From positions 29,927 through 93,926 of the forward strand of contig DATJMX010000084.1 in assembly GCA_035508495.1 (NCBI GenBank): a DNA stretch of 64,000 nucleotides. The letters are read 5' to 3'. The DNA comes from Candidatus Binataceae bacterium. GTDB taxonomy: Bacteria > Desulfobacterota > Binatia > Binatales > Binataceae. Shown here one piece after another: positions 18,703 through 28,343 of the stretch (position 1 is its first letter; every line of letters begins with the position of its first letter). A program made the translations under genes and the position numbers. The notes beneath the pieces are model-generated. The model was not told where the DNA came from, did no database searches, and saw only the letters and a program-made list of their open reading frames with translations.

Positions 18703-19194
18703 TCAGGGCAGCGTCTGCTTGAGCAATTCCTGCGCACGCGCCGCACGCCACTGTTTGAGGCGGTCGGCCAGCGTCAGATCGTGAAGCGCGAGAATCTGCG
18801 CTGCGTAGAGGCCGGCGTTGCCGGCGCCGGGCTTGCCGATCGCCATCGTCGCCACGGGAATCCCCTTGGGCATCTGGACGATAGAAAGCAGCGAGTCCAT
18901 ACCTTGCAGGGAAGTCGTCGGCATCGGCACGCCGATAACCGGCAGGATCGTTTTGGCCGCGAGCACCCCGGCAAGGTGCGCCGCACCTCCGGCACCTGCG
19001 ATTATTACCCGGAGCCCGCGCTCGTGCGCGGTGGCCGAGTATTCAAGTGTCTGGTCCGGTGTGCGATGCGCGGACAGCACCCGAGCTTCATGTGGAACTT
19101 TAAGTTCTTCCAGGACCTCGGCCGCCGCCGACATGTACTCCCAGTCGCTTTTACTGCCCATCAGGATCCCGACTAGCGGCTTACCATCAGCCAT
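18703..19194 (-). CDS. purE: N5-carboxyaminoimidazole ribonucleotide mutase
   Basis: Class I PurE, which interconverts N5-CAIR and CAIR in purine synthesis. The 163-residue length is standard. Motifs are GILMGSKSDWEYM at the N-terminus, the catalytic SAHRTPD and GVPMPTTSLQGMDSLLS. The ATG at 19194 is preceded by a strong GGAGGAG; the open frame further upstream is not part of the protein. purK, the usual partner, is not in the window. Instead a D-threonine-aldolase-like gene follows directly. Confidence 0.95.
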   Translation of the reverse strand: MADGKPLVGILMGSKSDWEYMSAAAEVLEELKVPHEARVLSAHRTPDQTLEYSATAHERGLRVIIAGAGGAAHLAGVLAAKTILPVIGVPMPTTSLQGMDSLLSIVQMPKGIPVATMAIGKPGAGNAGLYAAQILALHDLTLADRLKQWRAARAQELLKQTLP

Positions 19195-19302
19195 CAGCTC
19201 TCCTCCAGTTCGCTCGTTGGAAAGTGAAGCCTGATAAGGCTCGCGCTTTCTGTCAAGCGAAGCGGTATGAGCGATGCGCAGTTTTAGGCACAATGACATG
19301 CG

Positions 19303-20754
19303 ATGGCAGCGGAGATTCCGCGGAACAGTGCGAGCTTTACGCTGGAAGAGATCGCGCGCGCGACGGGAGGACGGCTCGTCGGGGATGCGGCGCTCACAAC
19401 TCGCAGCGTCAGTATCGATACTCGTACGATGCAACCGGGAGCGCTGTTCGTGTCATTGCGCAGCCCTTCCAATGACGGTCATAACTATCTGTCACAGGCG
19501 CATGAGCGCGGCGCGGCCGCGGCGATTGTTGAGAACGGCAGAGCACTCGGCGGCTTCCCAGCGATCGAAGTGTCAGACACACTGCTCGCGATCGGAGCGC
19601 TAGCGCGTTTCCATCTCGCACGCGAACGGGCGGCTCGCCGCCTGCCGACGATCGCGATCGGCGGCGCCGTCGGCAAGACCACGACCAAGGAACTGACCGC
19701 AATCGTCGCGCGTGCGCTCTTCGGACCGACGCTCGCGACTACGGCAAACTTCAACAACCGCATCGGCGTGCCAATGACGATCTTCACGCTCACGCGAGAG
19801 CATCGCGCGGCGGTAATCGAATGCGGCACTAATCAGCCCGGCGAGATTGCGCACCTGGCGCGTATCGTCGAACCCGACGTGGCGATGGTCCTGAACGTGG
19901 ACCTCGAGCACACCGAAGGCCTCGGCACGCTCGACGACGTGGCCGACGAAGAGGCGGCGCTCTTCTCCACGGCAAAAGCGATCGCGATCACGTCGGACGC
20001 GGAACCGCTCGTCCTCGCCCGCATCCCGCGGCATATGCGCGAACTCACGTTCGGTAAATCCACAAAAGCCGCCGTGCGACTTGTCGATCGCGTCATCGAA
20101 GCTCCGGGCCGGTCGCGCGTGAAGTATGCGCTTGCTCGGGCACTCGCTGAGGGCGAGACGCCGGCGATTGTCGAATCCACCATACAACTGCTGGGCGAAG
20201 CCGCCGCGCTCAACTGCGCTGCCGCTATCGCGGCCGGTGCGGCGCTGAGCGCCGCACCGCTCAGTGGCACGCAGCTTTCAGCAATAGCTACGGCCCTGGC
20301 GGCGGCGGCGCCCGTTCCAGGACGCCTCAGTACGCGGCGTATCGGCGATCTCGTCGTACTCGACGACAGCTACAACTCAAGCCCGCGCGCTCTGATCGCG
20401 GCGCTGGCGGCCGCGGGCGAAGTGGCCGAAGGCCTTGGCGCGCGGCTCGTGCTCGCGCTGGGCGACATGCTCGAGCTGGGTGCGCTGTCAGAGCAGGCAC
20501 ACAAAGACGCGATCAGTGCCGCGGTCGCATCGCGACCGGCGGCGCTGATCGCGGTGGGGCCCGCAATGAGCGCCGCCGCAAGCGCAAGCGAGGTGGGCGG
20601 CGCCGCAGGCGCCGTCCACCTCGCTTGCGCGCCGGACATCGCGGCCGCCACCGCGCTCGTCGCGGCGGCGATACGCCCCGGCGATGTACTGCTCGTCAAA
20701 GGCTCGCGCGGCATCGCGATGGAAGGCATCATCGACGCGCTCGCGCGTCGATGA
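19303..20754 (+). CDS. murF: UDP-N-acetylmuramoyl-tripeptide--D-Ala-D-Ala ligase
   Basis: Cytosolic Mur ligase adding D-Ala-D-Ala to the muropeptide precursor. The 483-residue protein has the MurF N-terminal domain (SVSIDTRTMQPGALFVSL, DGHNYLSQA). The ATP loop is IGGAVGKTTTKE near 116-127, where the more usual spelling is GSNGKTTTK. Central blocks are ANFNNRIGVPMTIF and ECGTNQPGEI, and the C-terminal domain has DDSYNSSPRALIAAL and LALGDMLELG. It stands outside a dcw cluster here. Its last codons and stop form one side of a perfect inverted repeat (20721-20762). Confidence 0.93.
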   Translation: MAAEIPRNSASFTLEEIARATGGRLVGDAALTTRSVSIDTRTMQPGALFVSLRSPSNDGHNYLSQAHERGAAAAIVENGRALGGFPAIEVSDTLLAIGALARFHLARERAARRLPTIAIGGAVGKTTTKELTAIVARALFGPTLATTANFNNRIGVPMTIFTLTREHRAAVIECGTNQPGEIAHLARIVEPDVAMVLNVDLEHTEGLGTLDDVADEEAALFSTAKAIAITSDAEPLVLARIPRHMRELTFGKSTKAAVRLVDRVIEAPGRSRVKYALARALAEGETPAIVESTIQLLGEAAALNCAAAIAAGAALSAAPLSGTQLSAIATALAAAAPVPGRLSTRRIGDLVVLDDSYNSSPRALIAALAAAGEVAEGLGARLVLALGDMLELGALSEQAHKDAISAAVASRPAALIAVGPAMSAAASASEVGGAAGAVHLACAPDIAAATALVAAAIRPGDVLLVKGSRGIAMEGIIDALARR

Positions 20755-20762
20755 TGCCTTCC
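20721..20762. terminator. Perfect 20-bp inverted repeat across the murF stop, shared by convergent genes
   Basis: Arms 20721-20740 and 20743-20762 are exact reverse complements with a 2-bp centre (TC). The left arm and most of the right arm encode the MurF C-terminus, and the stop codon at 20752-20754 lies in the right arm. The convergent channel gene ends 3 bp beyond. A bidirectional terminator or mRNA 3'-end hairpin is the simplest reading. There is no strong U-tract. Confidence 0.6.
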
Positions 20763-20764
20763 CC

Positions 20765-21766
20765 TCACCGATTGAGGATGTCTGCTACTCGGCCAAGGCT
20801 CGTCCGATCACCAATAACCACGAGCCGGTCGCCGGCGCGAATGATCTCGGACGCTCCAGGTACCATCGTTATCGGTTCGTCGCCGCGCTGAAGCGCGACG
20901 ACGCGCAGCCGCGCCGTGCCCCGCTCCACCGACTCGATCGTTTTGCCGACCGCAGGACTGCCCTCGACAACCTGGATTTCCTCCAGATCGATCTGGACCC
21001 CGCGTCCTGGCAAGGTGAGCTCGAGAAAATCGACCACTGCAGGCCGCGTGATCATGGCTGCCACACGCATCCCACCGTGCTGATACGAGGAAATCACCGA
21101 GTCGGCGCCCGCGAGCTTGAGGCGCCGCATCCCCGCCTCGGTCTCTCCACGCGCGTGGATCTTGATAATGGGGTTCTTCTCGCGAGCGGACAGCGTGATG
21201 TACACATTGTCCGCATCGGAGCCGGTCGCGACGACGATCGCGCGAGCGTTTCGGACGCCGGCCTCTTCGAGGATTGCATCCTCAAGAGCGGACGCCACGA
21301 TGAACAGCGCTCCGGCGCGGATTAGCTCGGGTTCGAGCCCCGGATTCGGATCGATAACCACCACCGCCAGATCGTCGCGCTTCAACTCATCTGTCACGGC
21401 GCGGCCGAACCGTCCGTAGCCACATACGATAATGTGATCGCGGAGCTGATGTATCTTTCGCTGCATCGATGTCGTCCCCAGGAACTCGCGGAGCTGCCCC
21501 TCAACCACAAGCTCAGCCGCGACAGTGAACAAATATAGCGCCGTGCCAACGCCGGTGACGATCAGAAACATCGTGAAGATTCGCCCGCCGGGGCCGAGCG
21601 GCTTGACTTCCTCGAATCCCACCGTCGATATCGTGATTACCGACATGTAGAGCGCATCGATGAACGACATGTCGGCGATCAATATGTAACCGGTAGTGCC
21701 GATCGCGACCAACAGCATTATGCCGCCGATTGCGATGGCAAATCTTCGAGTCGGAGTCAGTCTCAT
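20765..21766 (-). CDS. TrkA-N (RCK) domain potassium channel
   Basis: Two-helix potassium channel with cytosolic ligand-gating domains. The 333-residue protein has TM1 at about 9-31, a pore loop with the selectivity motif TVGFEE at 48-53 (TVGYGD variant) and TM2 at about 61-86. The RCK domain starts with IIVCGYGRFG (112-121). A TrkA-C domain occupies roughly 255-333 (VVEGSPAVGKTI, GASEIIRAGDRLVVIG). The overall form is that of MthK- or Kch-type channels. It lies just downstream of the phage cassette in the same direction but is a host-type gene. Confidence 0.92.
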   Translation of the reverse strand: MRLTPTRRFAIAIGGIMLLVAIGTTGYILIADMSFIDALYMSVITISTVGFEEVKPLGPGGRIFTMFLIVTGVGTALYLFTVAAELVVEGQLREFLGTTSMQRKIHQLRDHIIVCGYGRFGRAVTDELKRDDLAVVVIDPNPGLEPELIRAGALFIVASALEDAILEEAGVRNARAIVVATGSDADNVYITLSAREKNPIIKIHARGETEAGMRRLKLAGADSVISSYQHGGMRVAAMITRPAVVDFLELTLPGRGVQIDLEEIQVVEGSPAVGKTIESVERGTARLRVVALQRGDEPITMVPGASEIIRAGDRLVVIGDRTSLGRVADILNR

Positions 21767-21828
21767 GCCGCGACCATCATGACGATGAGCGCTGTTTTAT
21801 CAAAATCGGGAATATTGCCAGACCGCTA

Positions 21829-24800
21829 TCACTTGCCGACACACGTCGCGTTGATAGTGTCGCCACCGACGCTCGAAACCCCGCTGGGCACCCCTAACGT
21901 AACCCCGGCATTGGTGAGTGACGATTGTTTGAGCGTGATTCCCTGCGTCACGTCCTGGATCGTGCACACCGGCGGATTCACAAACGGTTGCGCACTCGCA
22001 AACGAAACACCGCAGCTCGTAACGGTCCCGCTGCCGACCGTAATTGTAAACGCCGTGTTGGTCGAGGTTGATCCAATCGCCGGACTCGATCCGCAGCTGC
22101 TCAGCGTCGGCGCGGCATTCGTGCCCGTCGGATCGGCCATCGAGACGATGTTGCCGTTAGTAAGCACCACCGGGAGACTGCCTCCCGTGCGGCCGGTGAT
22201 CACAAATGGCACCGCGTTGAAGACGCTCGCCGAACTGTCGCTCACGTGATCACCGATTTCGATATACTGCGGAATTCGCTGGCCGCCGTTGGTGTCGGTT
22301 AGCGGCGAGTTGAATGGCGTTTGCGGATAGTTTCCGCCAACGCCGTCGTTTTTGAGCGCGTTGCCAAACAAGTTATTGATGAATACTGCCGCACCGTCGC
22401 TTCCGCTCGGATCTATTGCAATATTCTCTGAATTCGAAAAGTTCGTATCGACGAAACTATCTTCAAAAGCTAAGTTACCGTGCGGAATAAACATGAGGTA
22501 GCCATTCGGACCGGCAACGTCGCCCAGCCTGAATCCTTTTACAGAGAGTTGACCAACGCTTCCGGTCGAGTAAACAAAGTATTGAGCGCTTTCAGATACA
22601 CCGCGATCGAGCGTGCCGTACTCACTGATCGATTGTGAGAACAAATCGATTATATTGTTAGTCAAATTGATGTCGCGGACCCCGAAGGAACCGACGTGAG
22701 GGAAGTTCATCCCGAAATCGCGTTCTCCGGCCTGGCCGCCATCGATCACCTCATTGTAGGACTCGGCATTGGCCCCGTACCATCCGGACCATCCGCCTTT
22801 GCTTGCTGGCGCGTCGACCCAATCGCCGTCGTACGTCATGTTCTCGACGTTGGCGACAATCGCGCCCGTGCCGACCGTGAAGCATACTCCAGCCGAACCG
22901 CACTCGTTATGCCTGAACGTCCATCGCGTCGGCGTGGTGCCCGTTGTTGCCAGAGTCGCACCGGGGCCGGTACCATTGTAGTTATCGTTGTTGAAAACGA
23001 TGCCCGGGGTGTTGCCCGCAACTCCGGGTATACCCAGATCTTCGATGCTGCCCCATCCTGACTTGTTGAGGTTGAATAGTATTCCTCCCGTCGGTCCGTC
23101 CCACTGTATCTGTGTTGCCCACGCGCCTTGTCCCGTATCGCCCGCGCCTCGTAGGCCGGCGCCCAAAAGGCCGTAGAAGCTCACCGTCTGGCCTAGCGGA
23201 TACGGATTTCCGCATGCTGGCACGAAGACCGTACCGCAATTCTCGGTATGGCCATTCGCAATGCATGACGCATTGATTGCTGCCTGGAAAGCCGGAGCGT
23301 CGTCATGCCGCAATGTGAACGTTCCGGCTTGTGACGGCGCATTTGCGAGTGTGATTGTCGTTCCGCTAATCGCAGTGATCGTCGTAAGTAAATCCGCGGG
23401 GACGGAACCCGACTGCCGCGAATTGCCGAAATCCTCGTCCTGTCCGAACGAATTCCCCATATCGACGTATGTGAAGGTTCCCGCTGAAGCCTGCCCCACT
23501 GGCAGGTTGGGTAAGACGGCGTAGAGCGTCGAGGGAGTGCATGACGTGCCCGTGCATCGAAAGATCAAGCTGCCCAAAGCGTTGGGATCGGTAGTCCAGC
23601 CAACCTGGATGTTATTATTCGACGACACCACCGCCGGACCGCCGCTCACACACGACGCCGCACTCGGCGCCGACCACGAACCGTTCGATGCGACATTGAC
23701 GATACTATAGCAATAGCTAGTTGTGCAGGTAGCGTTGTGAAACGGCGAATGAGACGAATCGGTGTTGCAATTGAGCGCGGGACTACCCTCAATCTGCGTG
23801 TCAGCCGTCGGGTGTGGATTGTTAGCGTAACTCGAGAGTTGCACGCTCGCGATCGTTGGCGCCGTAAGCGCGCTGGCTACGCCTGCGTGATCGAGTTTGA
23901 CGTGCTGGCCGACTGCAAAGTCGCCCACGGCGCTAACCGTTATGGAAGTGTTCCCGGCCTGAGTAGTTGCCGAGGCCGTCGCGATCGAGCATGAAGCACC
24001 GTAGGCACGAACGTTCTGGACTCCATTTACTGAGTAATTGCTTATCGCGTTGCCGCCGTCGTTGCGCGCGCCGGCCATCTGCTGGATACTGCTCGTATCG
24101 GCGATCGCCTGCACTTGAGTCGGGTCCGTCGCGAGCGTTACGCCCGATTGTATAAGCGACTTGCCATTGATGACCGGGCTGATCCAGGTCACAGGCGATT
24201 CCACCGCTTGCCCGCCCGCAACGAAGTCGAGCAACGCCGCTGGCGAGGTTCCGGTTTCAACGTGAGTTCCGACCAGCGTCAGAGTGAGCGGATTGTTTCC
24301 CGGAAATAGCTGCGCGGCGTTCTGATTTCCGAGTTGCAGATCGCCGCCGACGACTTCATACGTGCCGTCGCCGTACAAGCGCAGCGGTATCTGAGAGCCG
24401 CCGTTTTCAAAGTCTATTTCGGGCTCCTGGAATACGTAGTCGTGATATACTACCGAACTACCGGCGTTTACGTCGTTGATCGTCTGCGCTCCAGGTGTAA
24501 TGAACAACTGTGAATAGGTCCCGCCGGAGTCCTGGAGCATCATTCCGTACGCTCCGGGAAAGATCGTCAACCAGGATGCCTGCACCAGCCCTGAGTTATC
24601 CTGCAATTGAAGCCCCGCCTGCGAGCCCGACGCTGGATTGAGGAAGAGGTGCTCGAAATGCCCGCCATAACAGTTGTTATAGAAATCAACCGAAGCGACG
24701 GTGCCGCCTACAATCAGATGATCGAGGTTGGGATACAAGGTACCGACGCCGAGCACTCCGAAAGTACCGTTGAGCAATCGCAAATCACTTATGCGGTTCT

Positions 24801-26388
24801 GCGTCGAATTACCTACAAGCGCCCAGTTGCGAATCGGCATCCACGGCTTTGCCCCTGTGCCAAAGAGCGAATCTACCTGCACGAGGGTATCAACCGTGTT
24901 ATCGATGTTCGTCAGAAACGCGGTGTTAGTATCAGAACTGAACTTCGATGTTGGCGCACTGAAGGCCGAGGTGTGGCGCGCAACGTTTGAAATCCGGATC
25001 GAATCCAGCTGTCCCGCCCATACCAGCCCGCCCGGATTGATATTACCCTGGAAGTTGGACAGCGCACCAAGTGCGAACTCCTCCGCTGCCTGCTGCACAA
25101 ACGTTCCGGATGCTGCAACCGTGCTACCAATCTGAGTCCCATCGAGGAACAGACGGATTCCCGATCCGTTGTAATTGAACTCAACTTCGTGCACGGCGTT
25201 GGCGCTCACGCTGCCTGCGTTGCTGATGCAGATGCGGCCTGAACCCGAAGTCGTCAGGCATCCGCTCAGGGTATTGCCTGAACCGCTTTGCGTAAGAAAC
25301 AGGTCCATCGCCCCGAACACAGGCTGATCGAGATCGCTACCTCGGCTTGAAATCAGATAATAAGCACCATTGGAGGTGCCCGTGTACTTGAAGAACATTT
25401 CCACGCTGAAGGCGTTCATACCATTGATCGCCGCCGCCGTTTCGAATGGCGAACCCGGACTGTTGCCTTCAGTTACGTCGTTCAACCGTAAGTACCAGTT
25501 TGCACCGGTGGGAAAATTCAACGAGTTGCCAGCTCCGGTCGCGAGTGAGGTCGCGGTAAATGTTCCGATCGATCCCGCGTTCTGCGGGCTCTCCAGGTAG
25601 AGGATCGGAAACAGACCCTGGCCTGCCGTGATGACCGATGCTTGCTCGCCGTCGCCGCGGAGATGAATCGGCGAACTACAATTCATGATGATCGGAAAAC
25701 TGGTCAGGTAGCGCCCCGCGGGCAAATAGACTGTCGGCGCCTGCGTCGGGTTGCTCGTGGCTGCGGTACAGGCCGCATTGTAGGTATTCTGGATGGCGGT
25801 GGTGTCGTCAGTAGTATTGTCGCCCTTGGCGCCGAAGGCCCGGACATTGAATACGCCGTTGACGTTAAAGTTTGAAATGGAATCGGTGCCATCGCCTCGC
25901 GCGCCCAACAGTGTATTCAGCTGTGCGCCAGTTTGGCCGAACGCGATCGCATCGCCCGAAGTGGTCGCCGAAGCGAGTGAACTCACTTTGTTTCCGTTGG
26001 CGTTGAGTGCGGTCTCGAGCGGTGGTGTCGAGCACGACCATTGCCCACGCGTACCAAGCGCCCAGGCTCCGGAACCGCCGCTCACACACGGCGTCGCGCG
26101 CTCGCAGTCGGCGCAGTAAACGAGCAATCCGTCCTGCTCCGTCGGCAGATTGGCGAACGCCGGCGATACCACCGCCGGTGCGATCTGCTGCGTACCTGCG
26201 AATCGATCGTTTATCGCCGCGCGAAACTGCGCACCCGCACCTACACCAGTGAAGTTGGGAATCGGCAGGTATGCGCCGGACGGCGGCAGATTTGGCGGAC
26301 CTTGAGCGAATGCCGGCGCAAGCACGAACAGCGCAGCCATCTTTACGATCGCCGCAACCGTACACCAACGCCATCGAGACTTTTTCAT
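21829..26388 (-). CDS. Giant tailspike-like protein with signal peptide, two pectate-lyase-type modules and a LamG-like domain
   Basis: The 1519-residue protein is the last gene of the phage cassette. The ATG at 26388 follows GGGAG; the open frame upstream to 26700 is excluded. A Sec-type signal peptide covers about residues 1-28 (hydrophobic AALFVLAPAFA). Near 163-200 is a pectate_lyase_3/tailspike entry motif (NVRAFGAKGDNTTDDTTAIQ), starting a beta-helix. A concanavalin/LamG-like domain lies at about 325-475 (FSVEMFFKYTG, IRLFLDGTQIGS). A second copy of the entry motif occurs near 772-800 (SNYSVNGVQNVRAYGA), with a second helix region. The C-terminus is a small beta domain with cysteines. 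Role: glycan binding or cleavage at a cell surface. Export by Sec would be odd for a phage spike. Confidence 0.75.
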   Translation of the reverse strand: MKKSRWRWCTVAAIVKMAALFVLAPAFAQGPPNLPPSGAYLPIPNFTGVGAGAQFRAAINDRFAGTQQIAPAVVSPAFANLPTEQDGLLVYCADCERATPCVSGGSGAWALGTRGQWSCSTPPLETALNANGNKVSSLASATTSGDAIAFGQTGAQLNTLLGARGDGTDSISNFNVNGVFNVRAFGAKGDNTTDDTTAIQNTYNAACTAATSNPTQAPTVYLPAGRYLTSFPIIMNCSSPIHLRGDGEQASVITAGQGLFPILYLESPQNAGSIGTFTATSLATGAGNSLNFPTGANWYLRLNDVTEGNSPGSPFETAAAINGMNAFSVEMFFKYTGTSNGAYYLISSRGSDLDQPVFGAMDLFLTQSGSGNTLSGCLTTSGSGRICISNAGSVSANAVHEVEFNYNGSGIRLFLDGTQIGSTVAASGTFVQQAAEEFALGALSNFQGNINPGGLVWAGQLDSIRISNVARHTSAFSAPTSKFSSDTNTAFLTNIDNTVDTLVQVDSLFGTGAKPWMPIRNWALVGNSTQNRISDLRLLNGTFGVLGVGTLYPNLDHLIVGGTVASVDFYNNCYGGHFEHLFLNPASGSQAGLQLQDNSGLVQASWLTIFPGAYGMMLQDSGGTYSQLFITPGAQTINDVNAGSSVVYHDYVFQEPEIDFENGGSQIPLRLYGDGTYEVVGGDLQLGNQNAAQLFPGNNPLTLTLVGTHVETGTSPAALLDFVAGGQAVESPVTWISPVINGKSLIQSGVTLATDPTQVQAIADTSSIQQMAGARNDGGNAISNYSVNGVQNVRAYGASCSIATASATTQAGNTSITVSAVGDFAVGQHVKLDHAGVASALTAPTIASVQLSSYANNPHPTADTQIEGSPALNCNTDSSHSPFHNATCTTSYCYSIVNVASNGSWSAPSAASCVSGGPAVVSSNNNIQVGWTTDPNALGSLIFRCTGTSCTPSTLYAVLPNLPVGQASAGTFTYVDMGNSFGQDEDFGNSRQSGSVPADLLTTITAISGTTITLANAPSQAGTFTLRHDDAPAFQAAINASCIANGHTENCGTVFVPACGNPYPLGQTVSFYGLLGAGLRGAGDTGQGAWATQIQWDGPTGGILFNLNKSGWGSIEDLGIPGVAGNTPGIVFNNDNYNGTGPGATLATTGTTPTRWTFRHNECGSAGVCFTVGTGAIVANVENMTYDGDWVDAPASKGGWSGWYGANAESYNEVIDGGQAGERDFGMNFPHVGSFGVRDINLTNNIIDLFSQSISEYGTLDRGVSESAQYFVYSTGSVGQLSVKGFRLGDVAGPNGYLMFIPHGNLAFEDSFVDTNFSNSENIAIDPSGSDGAAVFINNLFGNALKNDGVGGNYPQTPFNSPLTDTNGGQRIPQYIEIGDHVSDSSASVFNAVPFVITGRTGGSLPVVLTNGNIVSMADPTGTNAAPTLSSCGSSPAIGSTSTNTAFTITVGSGTVTSCGVSFASAQPFVNPPVCTIQDVTQGITLKQSSLTNAGVTLGVPSGVSSVGGDTINATCVGK

Positions 26389-26438
26389 CTGCTCTCCCTT
26401 GCGATCGCGCACACCTACGCTCGTACCACGACGAAAAC

Positions 26439-27002
26439 TCAGAACCCGATCGAAATCCAATAGAACGCATCGTTGGGCGACTGGTTGGTCAATGCACCAC
26501 CAATCAGGTCGGAGAAAAATGTCCCCGAAGTCGCGGAGAATCCGACCACTTCGATAATCAATTTTCCCGTATGAGAATTTTGAAAAAAGTTTGTCAGCGT
26601 TGCCCCAGCCCATACGCAGGCGTTGGGAAACGCGGTCGGCCAAGTGACGGTATAGGGCTGGTCCTGCCCGAGGCCGCCGGACGGCGATACGACCCCCCAT
26701 TGGACGATGGCACTAATCGCGCCGCGATTAATATCACTGAAGGGAACCTTGAGATATCCCTCTGTTCCCATCGAACCCGTGAAACCGGACATGAAGGCGA
26801 GCAGCGCCGCGATATTGCCGATATTCACATCCTGACGTTGCTTCAGTAGCGCGGTGCGATTTGCGAGTTGCTGGTGCGGCTGATTGGAAATACCAATTCC
26901 GCCGAAGCTCGCGCCTGAGGCCGCACCCTCGACTATGTCAGTCGCCTGGATCTCATATACTTCGTTCGAGGTGAACTCTGCCGCATCGATAAGGGTCGCC
27001 AT
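26439..27002 (-). CDS. Phage tail fibre/collar protein with gp53-like C-terminal domain
   Basis: The 187-residue protein sits downstream of the baseplate genes. The N-terminal half includes QPHQQLANRTALLKQRQD, common near the N-terminus of short tail fibres. The C-terminal half fits the gp53-like receptor domain (AISAIVQWGVV, TWPTAFPNACVWAG and the ending FYWISIGF). It probably forms a trimeric adhesin at the tail tip. It is followed after 50 bp by the giant spike gene. Confidence 0.78.
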   Translation of the reverse strand: MATLIDAAEFTSNEVYEIQATDIVEGAASGASFGGIGISNQPHQQLANRTALLKQRQDVNIGNIAALLAFMSGFTGSMGTEGYLKVPFSDINRGAISAIVQWGVVSPSGGLGQDQPYTVTWPTAFPNACVWAGATLTNFFQNSHTGKLIIEVVGFSATSGTFFSDLIGGALTNQSPNDAFYWISIGF

Positions 27003-27013
27003 CCTTCACCTCG

Positions 27014-27478
27014 CTAGAAAGTCAACGTCCACGAACCGCTGAGGCTCATCCCGGTGCCGAAGACTATCGGGCTGATCGTCTTGCGCGCCAGGATTGGCGC
27101 CGGCGCCGTCGTTCCCGGTAGTCCGACGCTCGCGTGATTGGCGAACAGGGCCAACTCCTGGATAGTGATTCCGTCGGCTCCGGTGTCCGACGTCGTGAGG
27201 CTCCAATCGAAGGTCACGCTGCCGTTGCCGTCTTCGCTATGGCTGTCGATCGCTTTGTAGTATGCGGGCGCGGTCAGCCCGGTATCACTAACCGTCGGCG
27301 CATTTGAACCCGAACCGAAGCCGATCGCGGAGGCGAATTGCCCGGTCGTATCGCCGCCGAGCAGTGCCGCGAGGGCGGGCAATCCTGCGTTAACAAACAG
27401 GTTGGATCGTTCGATTGTATATAGCAACCGTCCCGCCCCGAACACGCGCATCCGAACCAGACCTACAGGCCTCTTCAT
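27014..27478 (-). CDS. Tail-associated protein of unknown function
   Basis: The 154-residue protein lies between baseplate protein I and the fibre. The ATG at 27478 has GGAGG just upstream and lies 1 bp after the preceding stop. The sequence begins with a short basic segment, then LFVNAGLPALAALLGGD, a Gly/Ser/Thr-rich beta region and a final hydrophobic strand. It resembles the small tail proteins found between gpI and fibres in Mu/P2-like phages, perhaps a fibre adaptor, but no named family is claimed. Confidence 0.65.
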   Translation of the reverse strand: MKRPVGLVRMRVFGAGRLLYTIERSNLFVNAGLPALAALLGGDTTGQFASAIGFGSGSNAPTVSDTGLTAPAYYKAIDSHSEDGNGSVTFDWSLTTSDTGADGITIQELALFANHASVGLPGTTAPAPILARKTISPIVFGTGMSLSGSWTLTF

Positions 27479-27479
27479 T

Positions 27480-28343
27480 TTAGCCTCCATTGAGGATCGC
27501 AACTCCATTCAGTATCAATGCCGGATCGGAGACCACCGGCTCATTCTGTCCATAGGTCATGCCGCTATGCCGATAGTGCGCGTTATACAGCGGCGCAATC
27601 GGTCCATAGGTATCGATAAAGGGATCTTCCTGGATAGCGACGTTCGTGCCTCCGTCCGAGATCATCGGCGCCGCATCAATCTGAAGCTCGGCGAGTCCAC
27701 CCAACGTGAGCAGATCAGCAGGAGCCGGTGCGGAATCGGCCGTAGCTGGAACGACAAACCACACCGAGTCGAGCAGGGATCGCGCCGGCTTGAAAAAGTT
27801 CACCGCAGAGCCAATCGCGCTCGCTACCCCACTCGAAACGCCCTGCCCCGCAGCGATCTCGATCAACACCCGGAACACGGCCCAGCCCTGGTTGGACGGG
27901 TAGTGCGAGCCTCCCCACTGACTTTGGCCCTCGAGCAACGTCACCGTGGCCCATCCGAGAGCCGCCAACGCCTGCTTGATCGCGTATGGAGTGCCATTCG
28001 TCCGATGCAGGAGGATGGCGGACTTGATGAGTTCTCGCGCGGCCAGTTCGTTGGTATTCGTCGCGCCTGGAGTACCCGCGGCGAATAACAAGGTGTCAAT
28101 GTCGATTAGTGAGTCGATACTCGTGAGCGCATCTATACTAGTCGTGACCGGAGCGACAAGCTGGTAGAAGGGCGAGATAATATCGAATTGCCAAGCGAGA
28201 AATGGCAGCGCCGCCGCCGGCACCGAATCAACGCGATAGACCAGCAGCGGCGTCAGGTCGAGCGCACCCAGCCGCGCGATCAGAGGCATGAGCCCCTGCG
28301 TGCGCGCGTCGTTGATCGAAGGGGCCGGCGTCAGTTCCGCCAT
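27480..28343 (-). CDS. Baseplate/tail protein I (P2 gpI-like)
   Basis: The 287-residue wedge protein joins the baseplate to fibres. Visible family features are LPFLAWQFDI near residue 50, the LIKSAILLHRTNGTPYAIKQAL block and the SQWGGSHYPSNQGWAVFRVLI segment. The insert of Ile/Asp-rich residues near 75-95 (SIDALTSIDSLIDIDTL) is an unusual short periodic stretch. It overlaps the end of the J-like gene by 1 bp. Confidence 0.85.
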   Translation of the reverse strand: MAELTPAPSINDARTQGLMPLIARLGALDLTPLLVYRVDSVPAAALPFLAWQFDIISPFYQLVAPVTTSIDALTSIDSLIDIDTLLFAAGTPGATNTNELAARELIKSAILLHRTNGTPYAIKQALAALGWATVTLLEGQSQWGGSHYPSNQGWAVFRVLIEIAAGQGVSSGVASAIGSAVNFFKPARSLLDSVWFVVPATADSAPAPADLLTLGGLAELQIDAAPMISDGGTNVAIQEDPFIDTYGPIAPLYNAHYRHSGMTYGQNEPVVSDPALILNGVAILNGG

